A stretch of DNA of 64,000 bases from contig VKHL01000049.1 in NCBI GenBank assembly GCA_015146655.1, positions 1 to 64,000 on the forward strand, read 5' to 3'. A program made the position numbers and the translations under genes. How positions within the stretch are numbered: position 1 is the first letter of the stretch; each line of letters opens with the position of its first letter. Below are positions 51,932 to 61,306 of this stretch, in pieces. The notes beneath the pieces are model-generated. The model saw only the letters and a list, made by a program, of their open reading frames with translations, had not been told where the DNA came from and did no database searches. The stretch is from Ochromonas danica (lineage: Eukaryota; Sar; Chrysophyceae; Chromulinales; Chromulinaceae).

Positions 51932-52612
51932 TCAGTATTCAGGAGGTTTGCTGAGGTCGTGATGGGAGAGTCGAAAACATCGCTCGAGAGGTAGCGCTAG
52001 AGGCAAAGGCAGACCAGCCAGCGCCTGCTGGCCATGCCGGCCATGCAGAACGAATTGCACTACTCTGCCAATGATCTCATCAATCGTTTGTTGCTTTCTT
52101 GTGGAACCACGATGACTGTCGATGTCACCTAGCAGAGGATGGCCGACAGTGAAGGCCCAGTCCAAGAAGGCCATGTGAGAGACGAGCTTGTCTAACTGTC
52201 CGCCATGCAGCAGTTGGTGAGAAGGATGAAGGTCTGCCTTGTTCACTAGAAGATACTTGAGTACTCCAACTGGAATGACCTCGTGCAGTCTGTCGATCCA
52301 TTGGTCAGCCTCTTGGAAGGAATGCTTGTCGGCACAGTCCACAACAATTAGAGCAGCATGAGCATCATGGAAGAGAGTAACGAGCAGATCAGATCGACTC
52401 ATAATAAGCTCCGCAGCAACATCTACCAGGATGAGCTTAATGGATGAGGAGGAGTAGGGAAGGTGAAAGATCGCTACCTCGGCACCGGCACTGCTTGGCT
52501 CATAGTGAAGAGTGGCGGGTTGGCCGTGAATTAAACGATGGAATAATGCGGTTTTACCAACACCATAACCACCAAGTAGAAGGATTTTGATAGGGTCTAC
52601 GATGGTGTTCAT
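51932..52612 (-). CDS. Rab-like small GTPase with atypical switch II
   Basis: The single minus-strand exon encodes 226 residues. G1 is GGYGVGKTAL near residue 14, G4 is NKAD, and a G5-like stretch follows at DWAFTVG. The G3 position reads LVDVAAEL, where the usual DxxGQE lacks both Gly and Gln, so intrinsic GTP hydrolysis may be weak or absent. The C-terminus ends in SKPPEY with no prenylation Cys, unlike true Rabs; this resembles Rab-like or IFT-type GTPases (RABL, IFT27). Location and role are therefore unknown. It is convergent with CNOT9 (50 bp apart). Confidence 0.75.
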   Translation of the reverse strand: MNTIVDPIKILLLGGYGVGKTALFHRLIHGQPATLHYEPSSAGAEVAIFHLPYSSSSIKLILVDVAAELIMSRSDLLVTLFHDAHAALIVVDCADKHSFQEADQWIDRLHEVIPVGVLKYLLVNKADLHPSHQLLHGGQLDKLVSHMAFLDWAFTVGHPLLGDIDSHRGSTRKQQTIDEIIGRVVQFVLHGRHGQQALAGLPLPLALPLERCFRLSHHDLSKPPEY

Positions 52613-53309
52613 TGTTTTTCTTCGTCAACTCCAACTTGTGTTGCTGGAAGTGCCATTCCATTCCATTCCACATACATTCCACATACCATTCCACATGCCA
52701 GTCCGTTCCACATACATTCCGCAAACCAAAACTGCACTTAGAATTCGTGTTTTAAGGGTTTGGATTGGGGTGTTTAGAGTTCAGTGTTATGAATAAGGTT
52801 TACAGGGATAAAGAGTGATGAGAGTTAAATAGCCCAGTCTACATCACCATGCCTAACATAGTCTATCTAATATATTAACACTGTTATTATTATGTTAGTC
52901 TATTCTGCAAAACATGCGCGACCAATAGATAACAGTGTTTGGTTTGTATATAGCTAGCTAGACCACTTGAGAGCATCCAGTAGAGCACGGATAGCGTTAG
53001 TGCAAATGAATAGTTAGGATCTATATACAGTATGTTTGTATAAAGCGGCTTAAGGTATATTAAAGGCTGTAAAAGAAGTTTGAATTGTCTCCCTAGTCGC
53101 ACTAAGTTTGTGCCAATAGTCTTGATTTAATAGTCTTCATGCTGCAAAGAAGAACACCTTAATTTAATTAAGAACACCTTAAATAATGCTGCAAACCTTA
53201 TTTCCTTACCAACCTAATGAGCACTCAAATAGTGCTAACAACATGGAAAATCATCTCGTACCAGACCAGCCGCCACTTCAACTACTATCTACAGCATCTC
53301 CACTTCTTC
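52613..53309. other. Intergenic with a CATTCCA array; no gene
   Basis: Positions 52648-52722 hold repeated CCATTCCA and CCACATACATTCC words just upstream of the Rab-like gene. The remainder is AT-rich with no coding signal. Confidence 0.5.
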
Positions 53310-54302
53310 TCAGTGTCTACACGATGACCAAGGAGTAAGATAAGCAGGCAATCTCAATGCTCCTTCAATGGCAACGCTACTATTCCCTGTGGAGGATCGA
53401 AACTGATGAGCCAAAGAGCGCATCTTGCTGAAACCTGATCGATGACTGTTCACTTCAAGAGGATGGATAGTACTATTCCAACCAATCCTCGCTCCTGTAA
53501 TCATCGATAAGGTCGTCACATATGTGGGCTTGCCCAAGGAGTAGATGTAAGTGTCGGAGAACAAACAGAAGGCCAAGACACATGGTCTGCGGCATCGCTC
53601 AGGGTAGAAGCTATTACTAATCTTATAAGCTGTGATTTCCTTCTCTGCATTCATCTCTATAATGTCATCCAACATGGACTTCATCACTGCCTTCTGGATG
53701 AGATATCCTTGTGCAGACCAGAACAAATAGGTCTTCCCATTGCGAGTGCTATTCCTCCAATGCACAGGATACCATTGATCGCCTTGACTATACCGTCCCC
53801 ATAAGAAATCTAATGCCTCTGCGTTCGAAGTGGTCAATTGAAGAATAGCGAAGTCTTGTGGTGCAGAAGTGATCAAAGCTGTGAAATTGATAGCAAAGAG
53901 AAAGCGGATATCATCTTCTAGGATAAGAGCATAAGGTGAGTGAGGTTGAGGATCATGGTAGATGGCTGTATGGATGGCTCTCATATGTGAGGCAATGACT
54001 GCCACGTCAGTGTCTGTATTACGTTTGCATGGTTTGGCTAGGATTTGCACTTGTTGCTTAAAGTTGACAGACTGTGGAGTCCAAGCTTCTATTCGATGAT
54101 GATGCTTGAATCCATGGAGGGAGAGAGTAGAGATCATATGCTCTCTGCGGTCAACACTGTCAGGTAGGTTGATCCAGAAGGCAGTCATTCCTCCGCTATC
54201 CTCTCCACACTGTCTGCCTTCCCTACTGGCCATGGGAAGACTTTCCTTTAGCATGCACAGACAGAGCAGCAGCAAAAGGAAGACTAAGAAAGACAGATTC
54301 AT
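53310..54302 (-). CDS. GT25-family glycosyltransferase-like type II membrane protein
   Basis: The single minus-strand exon encodes 330 residues. The first 17 residues (MNLSFLVFLLLLLCLCM) are a signal anchor, suggesting a Golgi or ER lumenal enzyme. The catalytic domain opens with FWINLPDSVDRREHM, the INL--S-xRR start of GT25 (LPS and collagen galactosyltransferases), followed by a cap of conserved His (VIASHMRAIHTAI) and the metal-binding ALILEDDI (DxD-type EDD). Possible N-glycosylation sites include NFT and NST. The product probably transfers a sugar to protein or lipid in the secretory pathway; the substrate is unknown. Confidence 0.75.
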   Translation of the reverse strand: MNLSFLVFLLLLLCLCMLKESLPMASREGRQCGEDSGGMTAFWINLPDSVDRREHMISTLSLHGFKHHHRIEAWTPQSVNFKQQVQILAKPCKRNTDTDVAVIASHMRAIHTAIYHDPQPHSPYALILEDDIRFLFAINFTALITSAPQDFAILQLTTSNAEALDFLWGRYSQGDQWYPVHWRNSTRNGKTYLFWSAQGYLIQKAVMKSMLDDIIEMNAEKEITAYKISNSFYPERCRRPCVLAFCLFSDTYIYSLGKPTYVTTLSMITGARIGWNSTIHPLEVNSHRSGFSKMRSLAHQFRSSTGNSSVAIEGALRLPAYLTPWSSCRH

Positions 54303-54724
54303 CTAGCTATTGATATTATTCCCTCATTTGTCATGATACCAGCAAAACCGGAAAAAACACATGTTAGTTTGGGATTTCCCGCGCATAACAACTATACTTG
54401 ACCGGTTAGACTAGATTAGTTAGACTTAATTGGTTATAGTAGACTTGATTAGTTAGACTTGATTGGTTATAGTAGACTTGATTAGTTAGACTTGATTTAG
54501 CTTGGTGGTGGAAAATGGTTCTCTTCAGCTTTTACATCCAATGTCAGAGTAGATACTCTGATCAGGTAACTGTGAAATTGGACGTGTATAGAGCAGAGAA
54601 CCAGTGGAATGCCATGCCATAATTACCGAAAATATCAGACACGATAAGACCAGACACTCACTCTCCCACTATGTTAATTAACAGCCATTAACAAGAACAA
54701 CAACATCATATGTTGCTATCATAA
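54303..54724. other. Intergenic, GT25 promoter side, with E2F-like site
   Basis: TTTCCCGC at 54375-54382 matches the E2F consensus. Short direct repeats of GACTTGATT(A/G)GTTA occur near 54410-54500. No gene was seen. Confidence 0.45.
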
Positions 54725-57700
54725 TTATCGCTTTGCTAAAAGAAAACTCTCCCACATAACAGGATAATATCTACGAAAAGTCTTAATTGTAGCTTTCTCA
54801 TTGACTAGCAACTCACTTTGTAAGTAACGCAGAAAGGCTAAGGCATGGTCTATCGCTTCCGCCACTTTGGCCGTGTATACTTCCCCACCTCCTAAATCCT
54901 CACACATGAATGAGAACTTTTGAATCCATCGTCTCTTAACCTCATTCTCTAACTCCAATAAAACACTTTCTAGTCGACGAGCACGAACTACTCGAACTTC
55001 TTCTTCATTATATTGACTCTCCTTACCTAGACGAATTTCTAAATCTTTCACTTTATCTTTCAATCCTTGTAACTTATTTTGAAACCCTATATCACTTTCT
55101 TTCCCACGCGCCTTCCCCATATTCTCCACAATCTTTTGTAATTGAATAAGTTGCTCTTGTAGTTTCTTTTGTGTTGCTTCTTGTGCTTGTTGAGTACTAC
55201 GTCTAGAGGAATCTCTTGATGATGATTGTGGTTGATCATTCCATCGTGTAAGTAGCTTGCAAGCTAGTTGGCGAATAGCACGACGATAGACATACCACCA
55301 TGTCTTATACTTGATCCTCTCCAAGACACATCCTGCTCTATCTATCAGATAGAGTACCTTGCCTTCAGATGGAAGGATTTCCTTAGCAATGTCTTGAGCA
55401 TGGGATATAACCACTTCCTTTTTGTTGAGACATCCTGCTGCTACTGATAGCTCAACAATGTCAAGTAGCGGTAGGTCATTCATGAAGTGGTTGGCTGTAT
55501 TCAATGTTTCCAACAAACCTTCTGAGGACGGCCTTCTAGCTAGTCTATCAGCAAAGTCAGACAAACAAAGGAAAACCCACTGCAGGCTATCAATGGCGAC
55601 TAAATGCATGTCCTCTGGATCAAGGACTTCCCCATTTAGAGTTCGTCCATCCAGCCATTGGATCAATTCTAACAGATTTTCCCATCGTAAAGACTTCTCC
55701 AAAGCTTGTGTATTGGAAAGAATGAGAGCATTGCGATAGTCACCAGAAGAAGATGATTCATCTTGTACTTCCTCAGCGGAAGCTTTAAGGTCTTGATAGT
55801 AACACTCCTCTAACAGAATGCGTCGTCTAGAGAAATCAAGACGACCTATAGTATGAGCAAGTTTTGTTCCAATGATAACATAATATTCATTATCTTGTTG
55901 TTGTTGTTGTTGTTGTTGTTGTTGGAAGAAACGACATGACGCTGCTCGTCCATTTACTTTCTCCATGATCACTAACTTATCAGCTTGTGATAGATAATCA
56001 TGTAAACGTAAATTTAATTCCAAGGAAGATAATCCTGCACCATCATCTTCCATACCTTCCTTACCAAAGAATTTAGGTAAACTGTGCAAGCCTCGCCAGA
56101 TTGGTCTGTAGCCATTGCTAACAACACGTGTCTGTGACTGAAGGAAAACTAATCCTCGTGGTAGCAATTGTAACAAGATAGGATGTGTCTTATAGGTAGC
56201 ATCATCTCCAAAAGGTCCTCTACGTATCCTTACATCTGCTACATGGAATCCATAAGATGTAGAAAAGGAAAGCTGTGTCTCGGAGTGAAGAGCGAGTTCC
56301 ATACAGAGGCTGCGTGTTCCATCGATATCCAGATTGCTAACAATCATACTCCTTTCACTCTCACTGGCGCGATCAGCTTGGAATAGAGATACTGGAGAAT
56401 CACCTAAGAGTTTGTTACGAATCATTTGGAATGCTTCCAACCCACTCAATCGATCCACTTCATGCAGGTCATTGTGAGTAAAAGCTAATGTAATATGAGG
56501 CAGCCACTCTGCTGCCATTTGGTCCTCTTCTTCTTCAAGCTCTTGTAGAAAACGCTGACGTAAAGCATGTAACTCTGCAAGCAATCCATGACTACGATCC
56601 AATAACAAATAGAAAGTAGTGGATTGCTGATCAGCATCAAGTAAGGCAGCTATCTCCTCTGTCAATCGAGCAGGAGCTATTGTACTACCTTCTTGCTGTA
56701 CGATCTCTCCTTGTAACATCGCCATCTGAGATAAGACAACCTCCCAAGCTGAAGCAAAGGTCTCGCTGGAAGGATCAGCTTGAAGACCTAAATAGTTGTC
56801 AAGTAAAGAGTCCAATCGTAAAGTTTGCAATGCCTCTACAAAGCTATCTAATTGCCCTTTCTCTTTCACTTTAGTATAATCTGTAGGGGGAAGAACAGTG
56901 AGATGATATCTTGCCCAGCCTGCAACAGAGACACTAGATCGTCCACCACGAGTTGATGACTTGAGATTACGTTGAACAACTTTTCGTATCATTTGATAGG
57001 CCGAAGGTAGATCAAAGAGAAGTGCTAGATAATGACAAGCATAGAGACATGCTAAGAAGAGTACATTATGATCTCTTCCTGAACGATCTGCTGGGAGAAT
57101 GTCCAAGGCAAGGAAGTACCCGCTGTCATAGACGGCGATGTACTTGTTCTCTCCTAGACGACGACGTTTTATTGATCCATCACCACTCAAACTATTATCA
57201 ACACTCTCTCTGGTCTCTTCGACAGTGATCAATTGAGGAGAAAATTCATATCGACGAGCCATTTCAACGATGGTCTCTGGAGGAACATCATGAATGTTTG
57301 AAGAGGCCAAGTATTGGAAGTAGGCTTGTCGACGTTCCTCCTCCTTCTCCTCCTTCTTATCATTTCTAGTCCCAGAGGAAGTGGTTGGAGTCATGAGGGA
57401 CAGTGAAGTGAGAAGATGTTGGAATAAGTCGAAAATGACAATTGTATAACCAAACTGTCGACCAGCTTCCACATAGACTTGATATTCCCAATGTCTTGTA
57501 GCTGTATTGGATATGACCACTAAGGGGAGATGATGTGCCATGGCTTGTCTTGCTTCTGCTTGTGTCAGTTCATGGGAGAGACCACATAAAGTGGGATCAA
57601 AGTGATAATCCCCTGCAATGGTGAAATTCTTGTCACTTTCGAATTGTACACCATTAAAGGCTTCTGCTATCTTCTTTCCTAAAGAGGATTTGCCTGTCCC

Positions 57701-57868
57701 TGGTAATCCTCGGAGGATGAGTAAGACTGTAGGAGGGTGTGGTTCATTCTGCTGGTCAACAATTGTTTCCGATGTTTTGGTCGAAGAAGCAAAAATTGTG
57801 TGAATAGTTTGAAATAGTTCATTATATTGCTCATCTGTGATATAGATCTTTGAAAACTGATTCTCCAT
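54725..57868 (-). CDS. Trifunctional RNA (tRNA-type) ligase: kinase, 2H phosphoesterase, ligase order
   Basis: The single minus-strand exon encodes 1047 residues. Residues 50-150 are a P-loop kinase (RGLPGTGKSS at 53-62, FESDKNF). Residues about 315-475 hold two HxT motifs, YHLTV (H322) and PHITLAF (H458), the mark of a 2H cyclic phosphodiesterase. Residues about 585-870 look like a T4 Rnl1/Trl1-type ligase: MEKVNG with nucleotidyl Lys 637 (motif I, compare KANG in yeast Trl1), NGEVLDPEDMHLV (motif III-like), EGKVLYL (motif IV) and RIKYKTWWYVYRRAIRQ (motif V, compare KYK--YLMYRQWR). A coiled coil ends the protein. These are the three activities that heal and seal tRNA halves after splicing. 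Fungal and plant enzymes run ligase, kinase, phosphoesterase; here the ligase comes last. A poly-Gln tract (about 649-658) lies inside the ligase domain. Confidence 0.78.
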   Translation of the reverse strand: MENQFSKIYITDEQYNELFQTIHTIFASSTKTSETIVDQQNEPHPPTVLLILRGLPGTGKSSLGKKIAEAFNGVQFESDKNFTIAGDYHFDPTLCGLSHELTQAEARQAMAHHLPLVVISNTATRHWEYQVYVEAGRQFGYTIVIFDLFQHLLTSLSLMTPTTSSGTRNDKKEEKEEERRQAYFQYLASSNIHDVPPETIVEMARRYEFSPQLITVEETRESVDNSLSGDGSIKRRRLGENKYIAVYDSGYFLALDILPADRSGRDHNVLFLACLYACHYLALLFDLPSAYQMIRKVVQRNLKSSTRGGRSSVSVAGWARYHLTVLPPTDYTKVKEKGQLDSFVEALQTLRLDSLLDNYLGLQADPSSETFASAWEVVLSQMAMLQGEIVQQEGSTIAPARLTEEIAALLDADQQSTTFYLLLDRSHGLLAELHALRQRFLQELEEEEDQMAAEWLPHITLAFTHNDLHEVDRLSGLEAFQMIRNKLLGDSPVSLFQADRASESERSMIVSNLDIDGTRSLCMELALHSETQLSFSTSYGFHVADVRIRRGPFGDDATYKTHPILLQLLPRGLVFLQSQTRVVSNGYRPIWRGLHSLPKFFGKEGMEDDGAGLSSLELNLRLHDYLSQADKLVIMEKVNGRAASCRFFQQQQQQQQQQDNEYYVIIGTKLAHTIGRLDFSRRRILLEECYYQDLKASAEEVQDESSSSGDYRNALILSNTQALEKSLRWENLLELIQWLDGRTLNGEVLDPEDMHLVAIDSLQWVFLCLSDFADRLARRPSSEGLLETLNTANHFMNDLPLLDIVELSVAAGCLNKKEVVISHAQDIAKEILPSEGKVLYLIDRAGCVLERIKYKTWWYVYRRAIRQLACKLLTRWNDQPQSSSRDSSRRSTQQAQEATQKKLQEQLIQLQKIVENMGKARGKESDIGFQNKLQGLKDKVKDLEIRLGKESQYNEEEVRVVRARRLESVLLELENEVKRRWIQKFSFMCEDLGGGEVYTAKVAEAIDHALAFLRYLQSELLVNEKATIKTFRRYYPVMWESFLLAKR

Positions 57869-58054
57869 GATTTCAATAACACTTAGTAGACTAGGAGAAG
57901 TAACAAAGGTTAGAACTAATAGAATTACTCATCCAATGTCATTGTTATTGATTTCCCACCATTCCTCCAACCATCATCATCCAAAACCATTCCATGGAAT
58001 TAAGGAATTCCATAAAAACACCACCAAAAACAAAACACACATAAATAGCAATCA
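57869..58054. promoter_or_regulatory. Divergent promoter between RNA ligase and SET gene
   Basis: A 186-bp spacer containing CCATTCCATGGAATTAAGGA near 57987-58010 and further ATTCC words, like those in other divergent promoters here. Confidence 0.45.
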
Positions 58055-58950
58055 ATGGTCTATCCAATCTGGTGTGTTATGCCCTCTGATCGAGTGGTCT
58101 ATGTAGATGATAATGAGCAAGTGAAAGTATTAGAAGGTTCTTTTGACACTTATCTAGCAGGAGAGAGCACTATCTCTTCTAACTCTTCCACCACTTCTTC
58201 CTCCAGCCAACACCGTATAATAGTCTATCTGAAAGACACTGGAAACACTGCCGTGCTCATGACAAACGAAGAGATTGCCAAACATTTCAGCTTTATCTAC
58301 ACCAAATTCTTGGTTTTTACTCATGAGAAGCTATTGAGAGAGGTGCTTCACCTCCAATACGAAGTGCCAACAGAGAATGATGAGGTCGTTACTGGTGGGG
58401 AAGCAGACAATGGAGCAGGAGAGACAGAGGGATATTCTTTACAATCCCTCATACTTAGAGGGTATGTACATCCAGACCTTTCTATTCGTTATATAGGTGA
58501 AGTGGATGGCTATGACGTGGGTCATGGTCTCTTTGCAGAGGCAGACATTCCCTGCCACGCCTTCATTGGCGAGTATGTGGGAGTGGTAGAAACGAACTCT
58601 TCCTTTGATGCCAACCAACAAGCATACTGTTGTCAATACGCTTCCTGTAGTGGCAATATGCACGTCAATGCTCTAGAGTATGGCAATCTAATTCGCTTCA
58701 TCAACCACTCACAACAGCCTAATGTGGAATTGCGAGTCGTTCAATGCCATGGACTGCCACACATTCTATGTGTAAGACATTCACATCCTCCCCAGTATAT
58801 TTACTTTTGCTTCCCAGCTAACGAGTATTTTCTCACTTACAGTTTGCCAAGCAGCGCATAGAGATGGGCAGTCAGCTGTTCCTTCACTATGGAGAGTCTT
58901 ACTGGAGGCAGCGACAAGGATTGAAGGCTGCATTGCAACAAGAAGAGTAA
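58055..58950 (+). CDS. SET-domain methyltransferase
   Basis: Exons 58055-58771 and 58843-58950 (phase 0) give 274 residues. The SET core is clear: GHGLFAEADIPCHAFIGEY (about 157-173), NLIRFINHSQQPNVEL (about 211-226, containing the NHS motif), and the closing LFLHYGESYW with the catalytic Tyr. No post-SET Cys cluster is seen. SET proteins move a methyl group from S-adenosylmethionine to lysines of histones or other proteins; the substrate cannot be told. The N-terminal 130 residues are unrecognised and carry a poly-Ser stretch. It is convergent with THF1. Confidence 0.88.
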
Positions 58951-59009
58951 CGATAATGCAGATTTCATTCATAAAAATATACGATGGGACGGTAAATTTA
59001 AAGAGAAGG

Positions 59010-60238
59010 TTAGTCTGATCTGGACACATCAGCACCAGCAGTTAATTGCCGACCAGCAGTCAAACGCTCATATTCCTCAGGCTCGTACTTCTTCTTCAAC
59101 TCCATCTGCTCCGAGATGAGTTGTTGACGACGCTCCTCGATAACTAGATTGAGCTCAAGCAAGGCTTTCTTCTTGTCTTCGAAAGCTGCGGCTTTCTTCT
59201 CCAATCGCTCGGCCGCACGACGTTTCTCGCGGATGAGCAACTGCTTCTGCATGGCTTCAACACCTTGCATTCTGAGTTGATCACCACAAAATTCGGTCCA
59301 TGACTGCATGATACGAGGAGAAAAGACCCACTTGAGACTAGCTGCCCAAAGGTCGAAGGCTTTCTCATTCACTTCAATTCCACGCAATTCTAGCATGCGA
59401 CCCAGACCAATGCCCCAACCATCACAGTACTTGAAAAATCGATTCTTACGTACATGATTAAAGATATCAGCAAGCTCTCCTTCTTGTTGATTGAGGAAGT
59501 CTTCATCGCTTAATGTACTTTCCTTGATTAAAGTTAATATACGTTTAGCATCTTCCCTCAGCTTAACAGGGTCGAAACCAACAGCTTTCATAATTTCATT
59601 AAAGATGATATCGATCTACACAAAACCATAATAGAGTGTTAAGAGAGTAAAACAAAGGGAAATTGCTGGTATATGATAGATTAGTTTTAGTGGGGCATGT
59701 TGGTACTTACCTCATCAGACAGGGCATAGCCTTTCATGATGGTATAATATTGTGTACAAATACCAAATGCATGTAACGCATCATATTTATATCTTGCATC
59801 GACAGATTGAATGAAAGTAACTGTCATGAGATCAGCTAAGAAAGTTTTATATTGAGGCAGGATAGGACGGCGATAGGCAGCATAGAAGTCCGTCTTAACA
59901 TCTGACACTGTCCGCTTATACCGATCAGTGAAATTTTGAAATCCATACTCTTCAAAAAACTGCTTAGAAGGTCCCCATTTCTCTAATTCAGGATCGTTAT
60001 TGATATCATAACTAGTGATGTTGAATTCTTTCATTAACTCGTTAAGTTCCTCGCCAGTGAAGGGAGGCATTAGCTTGCTTTCAATCAAGCGTTTTTCTTT
60101 ATTAATAGCATTCAACTCTGTTGCAGGCTTTGATTGACCACGACCTGTCAAACTAGTACCCAAACGAGTAGTTGAAGGAAAAAATCCGAGACAACTTGCT
60201 AATTCTGCAAGAAAGAAAATCCAAATTATTGCTTTCAT
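59010..60238 (-). CDS. THF1: THF1/Psb29 thylakoid biogenesis protein, plastid-targeted
   Basis: Two minus-strand exons, 60238-59711 and 59615-59010 (phase 0), give 377 residues. The start at 60238 gives MKAIIWIFFLAELASCLGFF, a signal peptide with an SCLGF cleavage-like motif for a complex plastid. The core matches THF1/Psb29: TVSDVKTDFYAAYRRPILP, then VDARYKYDALHAFGICT, MKGYALSDE, AVGFDPVKLREDA. A charged coiled-coil tail is extra. In cyanobacteria and plants the protein supports photosystem II assembly and FtsH protease accumulation. It is divergent from an MscS gene that may also act in the plastid. Confidence 0.9.
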
Positions 60239-60505
60239 TGAAATTCCAAATAAATCAAAACAAAAATCAATCCACAAGCAAGTAGAGTTAATCCAATAAG
60301 TGTCTAATGGAAAGGCAGGACGAGTACCGACAGGGACTGTTCGATGTGATGGGATGTGATAGAAGAGGAAGAAAGTGAGCTGGTGCCGCTCCGCCCTGAC
60401 TCGGAAGATGTCAACGGAATTCTGTGGAATTCCATGGAACCTACCGGGATGTTAACTTAAGAGGTGATGAGCACTCTGCTGTGACAAGAAAAAGGAAAAA
60501 GGAGG
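60239..60505. promoter_or_regulatory. THF1/MscS divergent promoter
   Basis: A 267-bp spacer between the two start codons, with AATTCTGTGGAATTCCATGG near 60418-60437, a palindrome-like GGAATTCC core shared with other promoters in the window. Confidence 0.45.
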
Positions 60506-61180
60506 ATGATGACGTTGTTTGGTATTGTTCTCTTTGCTATTTTATGGTATCCTTGCTTTTCCTTTTGCAAGGCTATTCCATTAACAAAGACATTGATTCA
60601 AGTACGTGGTGGTCAGTTGGATTCTTCAAATAGTGTTCCATCTTCTCCTTCTCTTAAGACAGCATCCAATCCTGCATATATTGAGACTACTTATGTGCCA
60701 TTACCTTCCAATGATGAGTCTAAGCCAAAGAGAAAGCAATGGTGGTCATTCCTTAAAATCTTTACCTCCACTGAGTCCTTCCTGCAAGTCTTCCTAAAAG
60801 TCGTCGTGGAAGATGCAGATATTCGCACCCTCCTGGCCAAATCCTTGTCTTACTTTTTCTGGGGTTTTCTAATTTTAAGCATTCTTGGTACTGTTGGATT
60901 TGATACGAAGCCACTTCTCTCCTTGGTCAGTGTCGCAGGAATCACTTTAGGCTTTGGTTTGAAAGATCTCCTGGCCAGCAGCTTTTCAGGCTTGTTGCTC
61001 TTGTTTACTCGACCTTTCGAACGAGATTCTATCATCACGGTGAATGGCTTTACAGGTAGAGTGATCAGTATGGATGTACGCTTTGTTCGACTGCAGAGCT
61101 TGCAAGACAATCGTGTGGAGTTTGTGTTGCCCGTCTCTTCGCTACACAATAGCCCTATCGTTATTGAGCGTCCTTTGTAA
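60506..61180 (+). CDS. MscS-family mechanosensitive channel
   Basis: The single exon encodes 224 residues; ATGs at 60506 and 60509 are both possible. A hydrophobic leader (FGIVLFAILWYPCFSF) may be a signal peptide. A membrane helix (FFWGFLILSILGTVGF) is followed by the pore helix SLVSVAGITLGFGLKDLLAS and the MscS beta domain LFTRPFERDSIITVNGFTGR and VEFVLPVSSLHNSPI. The protein stops after the beta domain, so the C-terminal alpha/beta cage of bacterial MscS is absent. Plant plastid MSL proteins control osmotic balance of the organelle; plastid location here is inferred from the leader and the THF1 neighbour only. Confidence 0.85.
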   Translation: MMTLFGIVLFAILWYPCFSFCKAIPLTKTLIQVRGGQLDSSNSVPSSPSLKTASNPAYIETTYVPLPSNDESKPKRKQWWSFLKIFTSTESFLQVFLKVVVEDADIRTLLAKSLSYFFWGFLILSILGTVGFDTKPLLSLVSVAGITLGFGLKDLLASSFSGLLLLFTRPFERDSIITVNGFTGRVISMDVRFVRLQSLQDNRVEFVLPVSSLHNSPIVIERPL

Positions 61181-61306
61181 TGCAATATTATCTATGGTTC
61201 ATTTTAGCATAGCTCGTTAAATATATACCCAGAGAAACCAAACCATGACTAGCTTTATACAATAACGACAAAAACTGTCTGAATGTAAATAATAATATCA
61301 TCCACG

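Noticed and set aside
52890-53102. Minus-strand 70-codon frame
   Set aside because: No motif, and its composition matches the surrounding AT-rich spacer.
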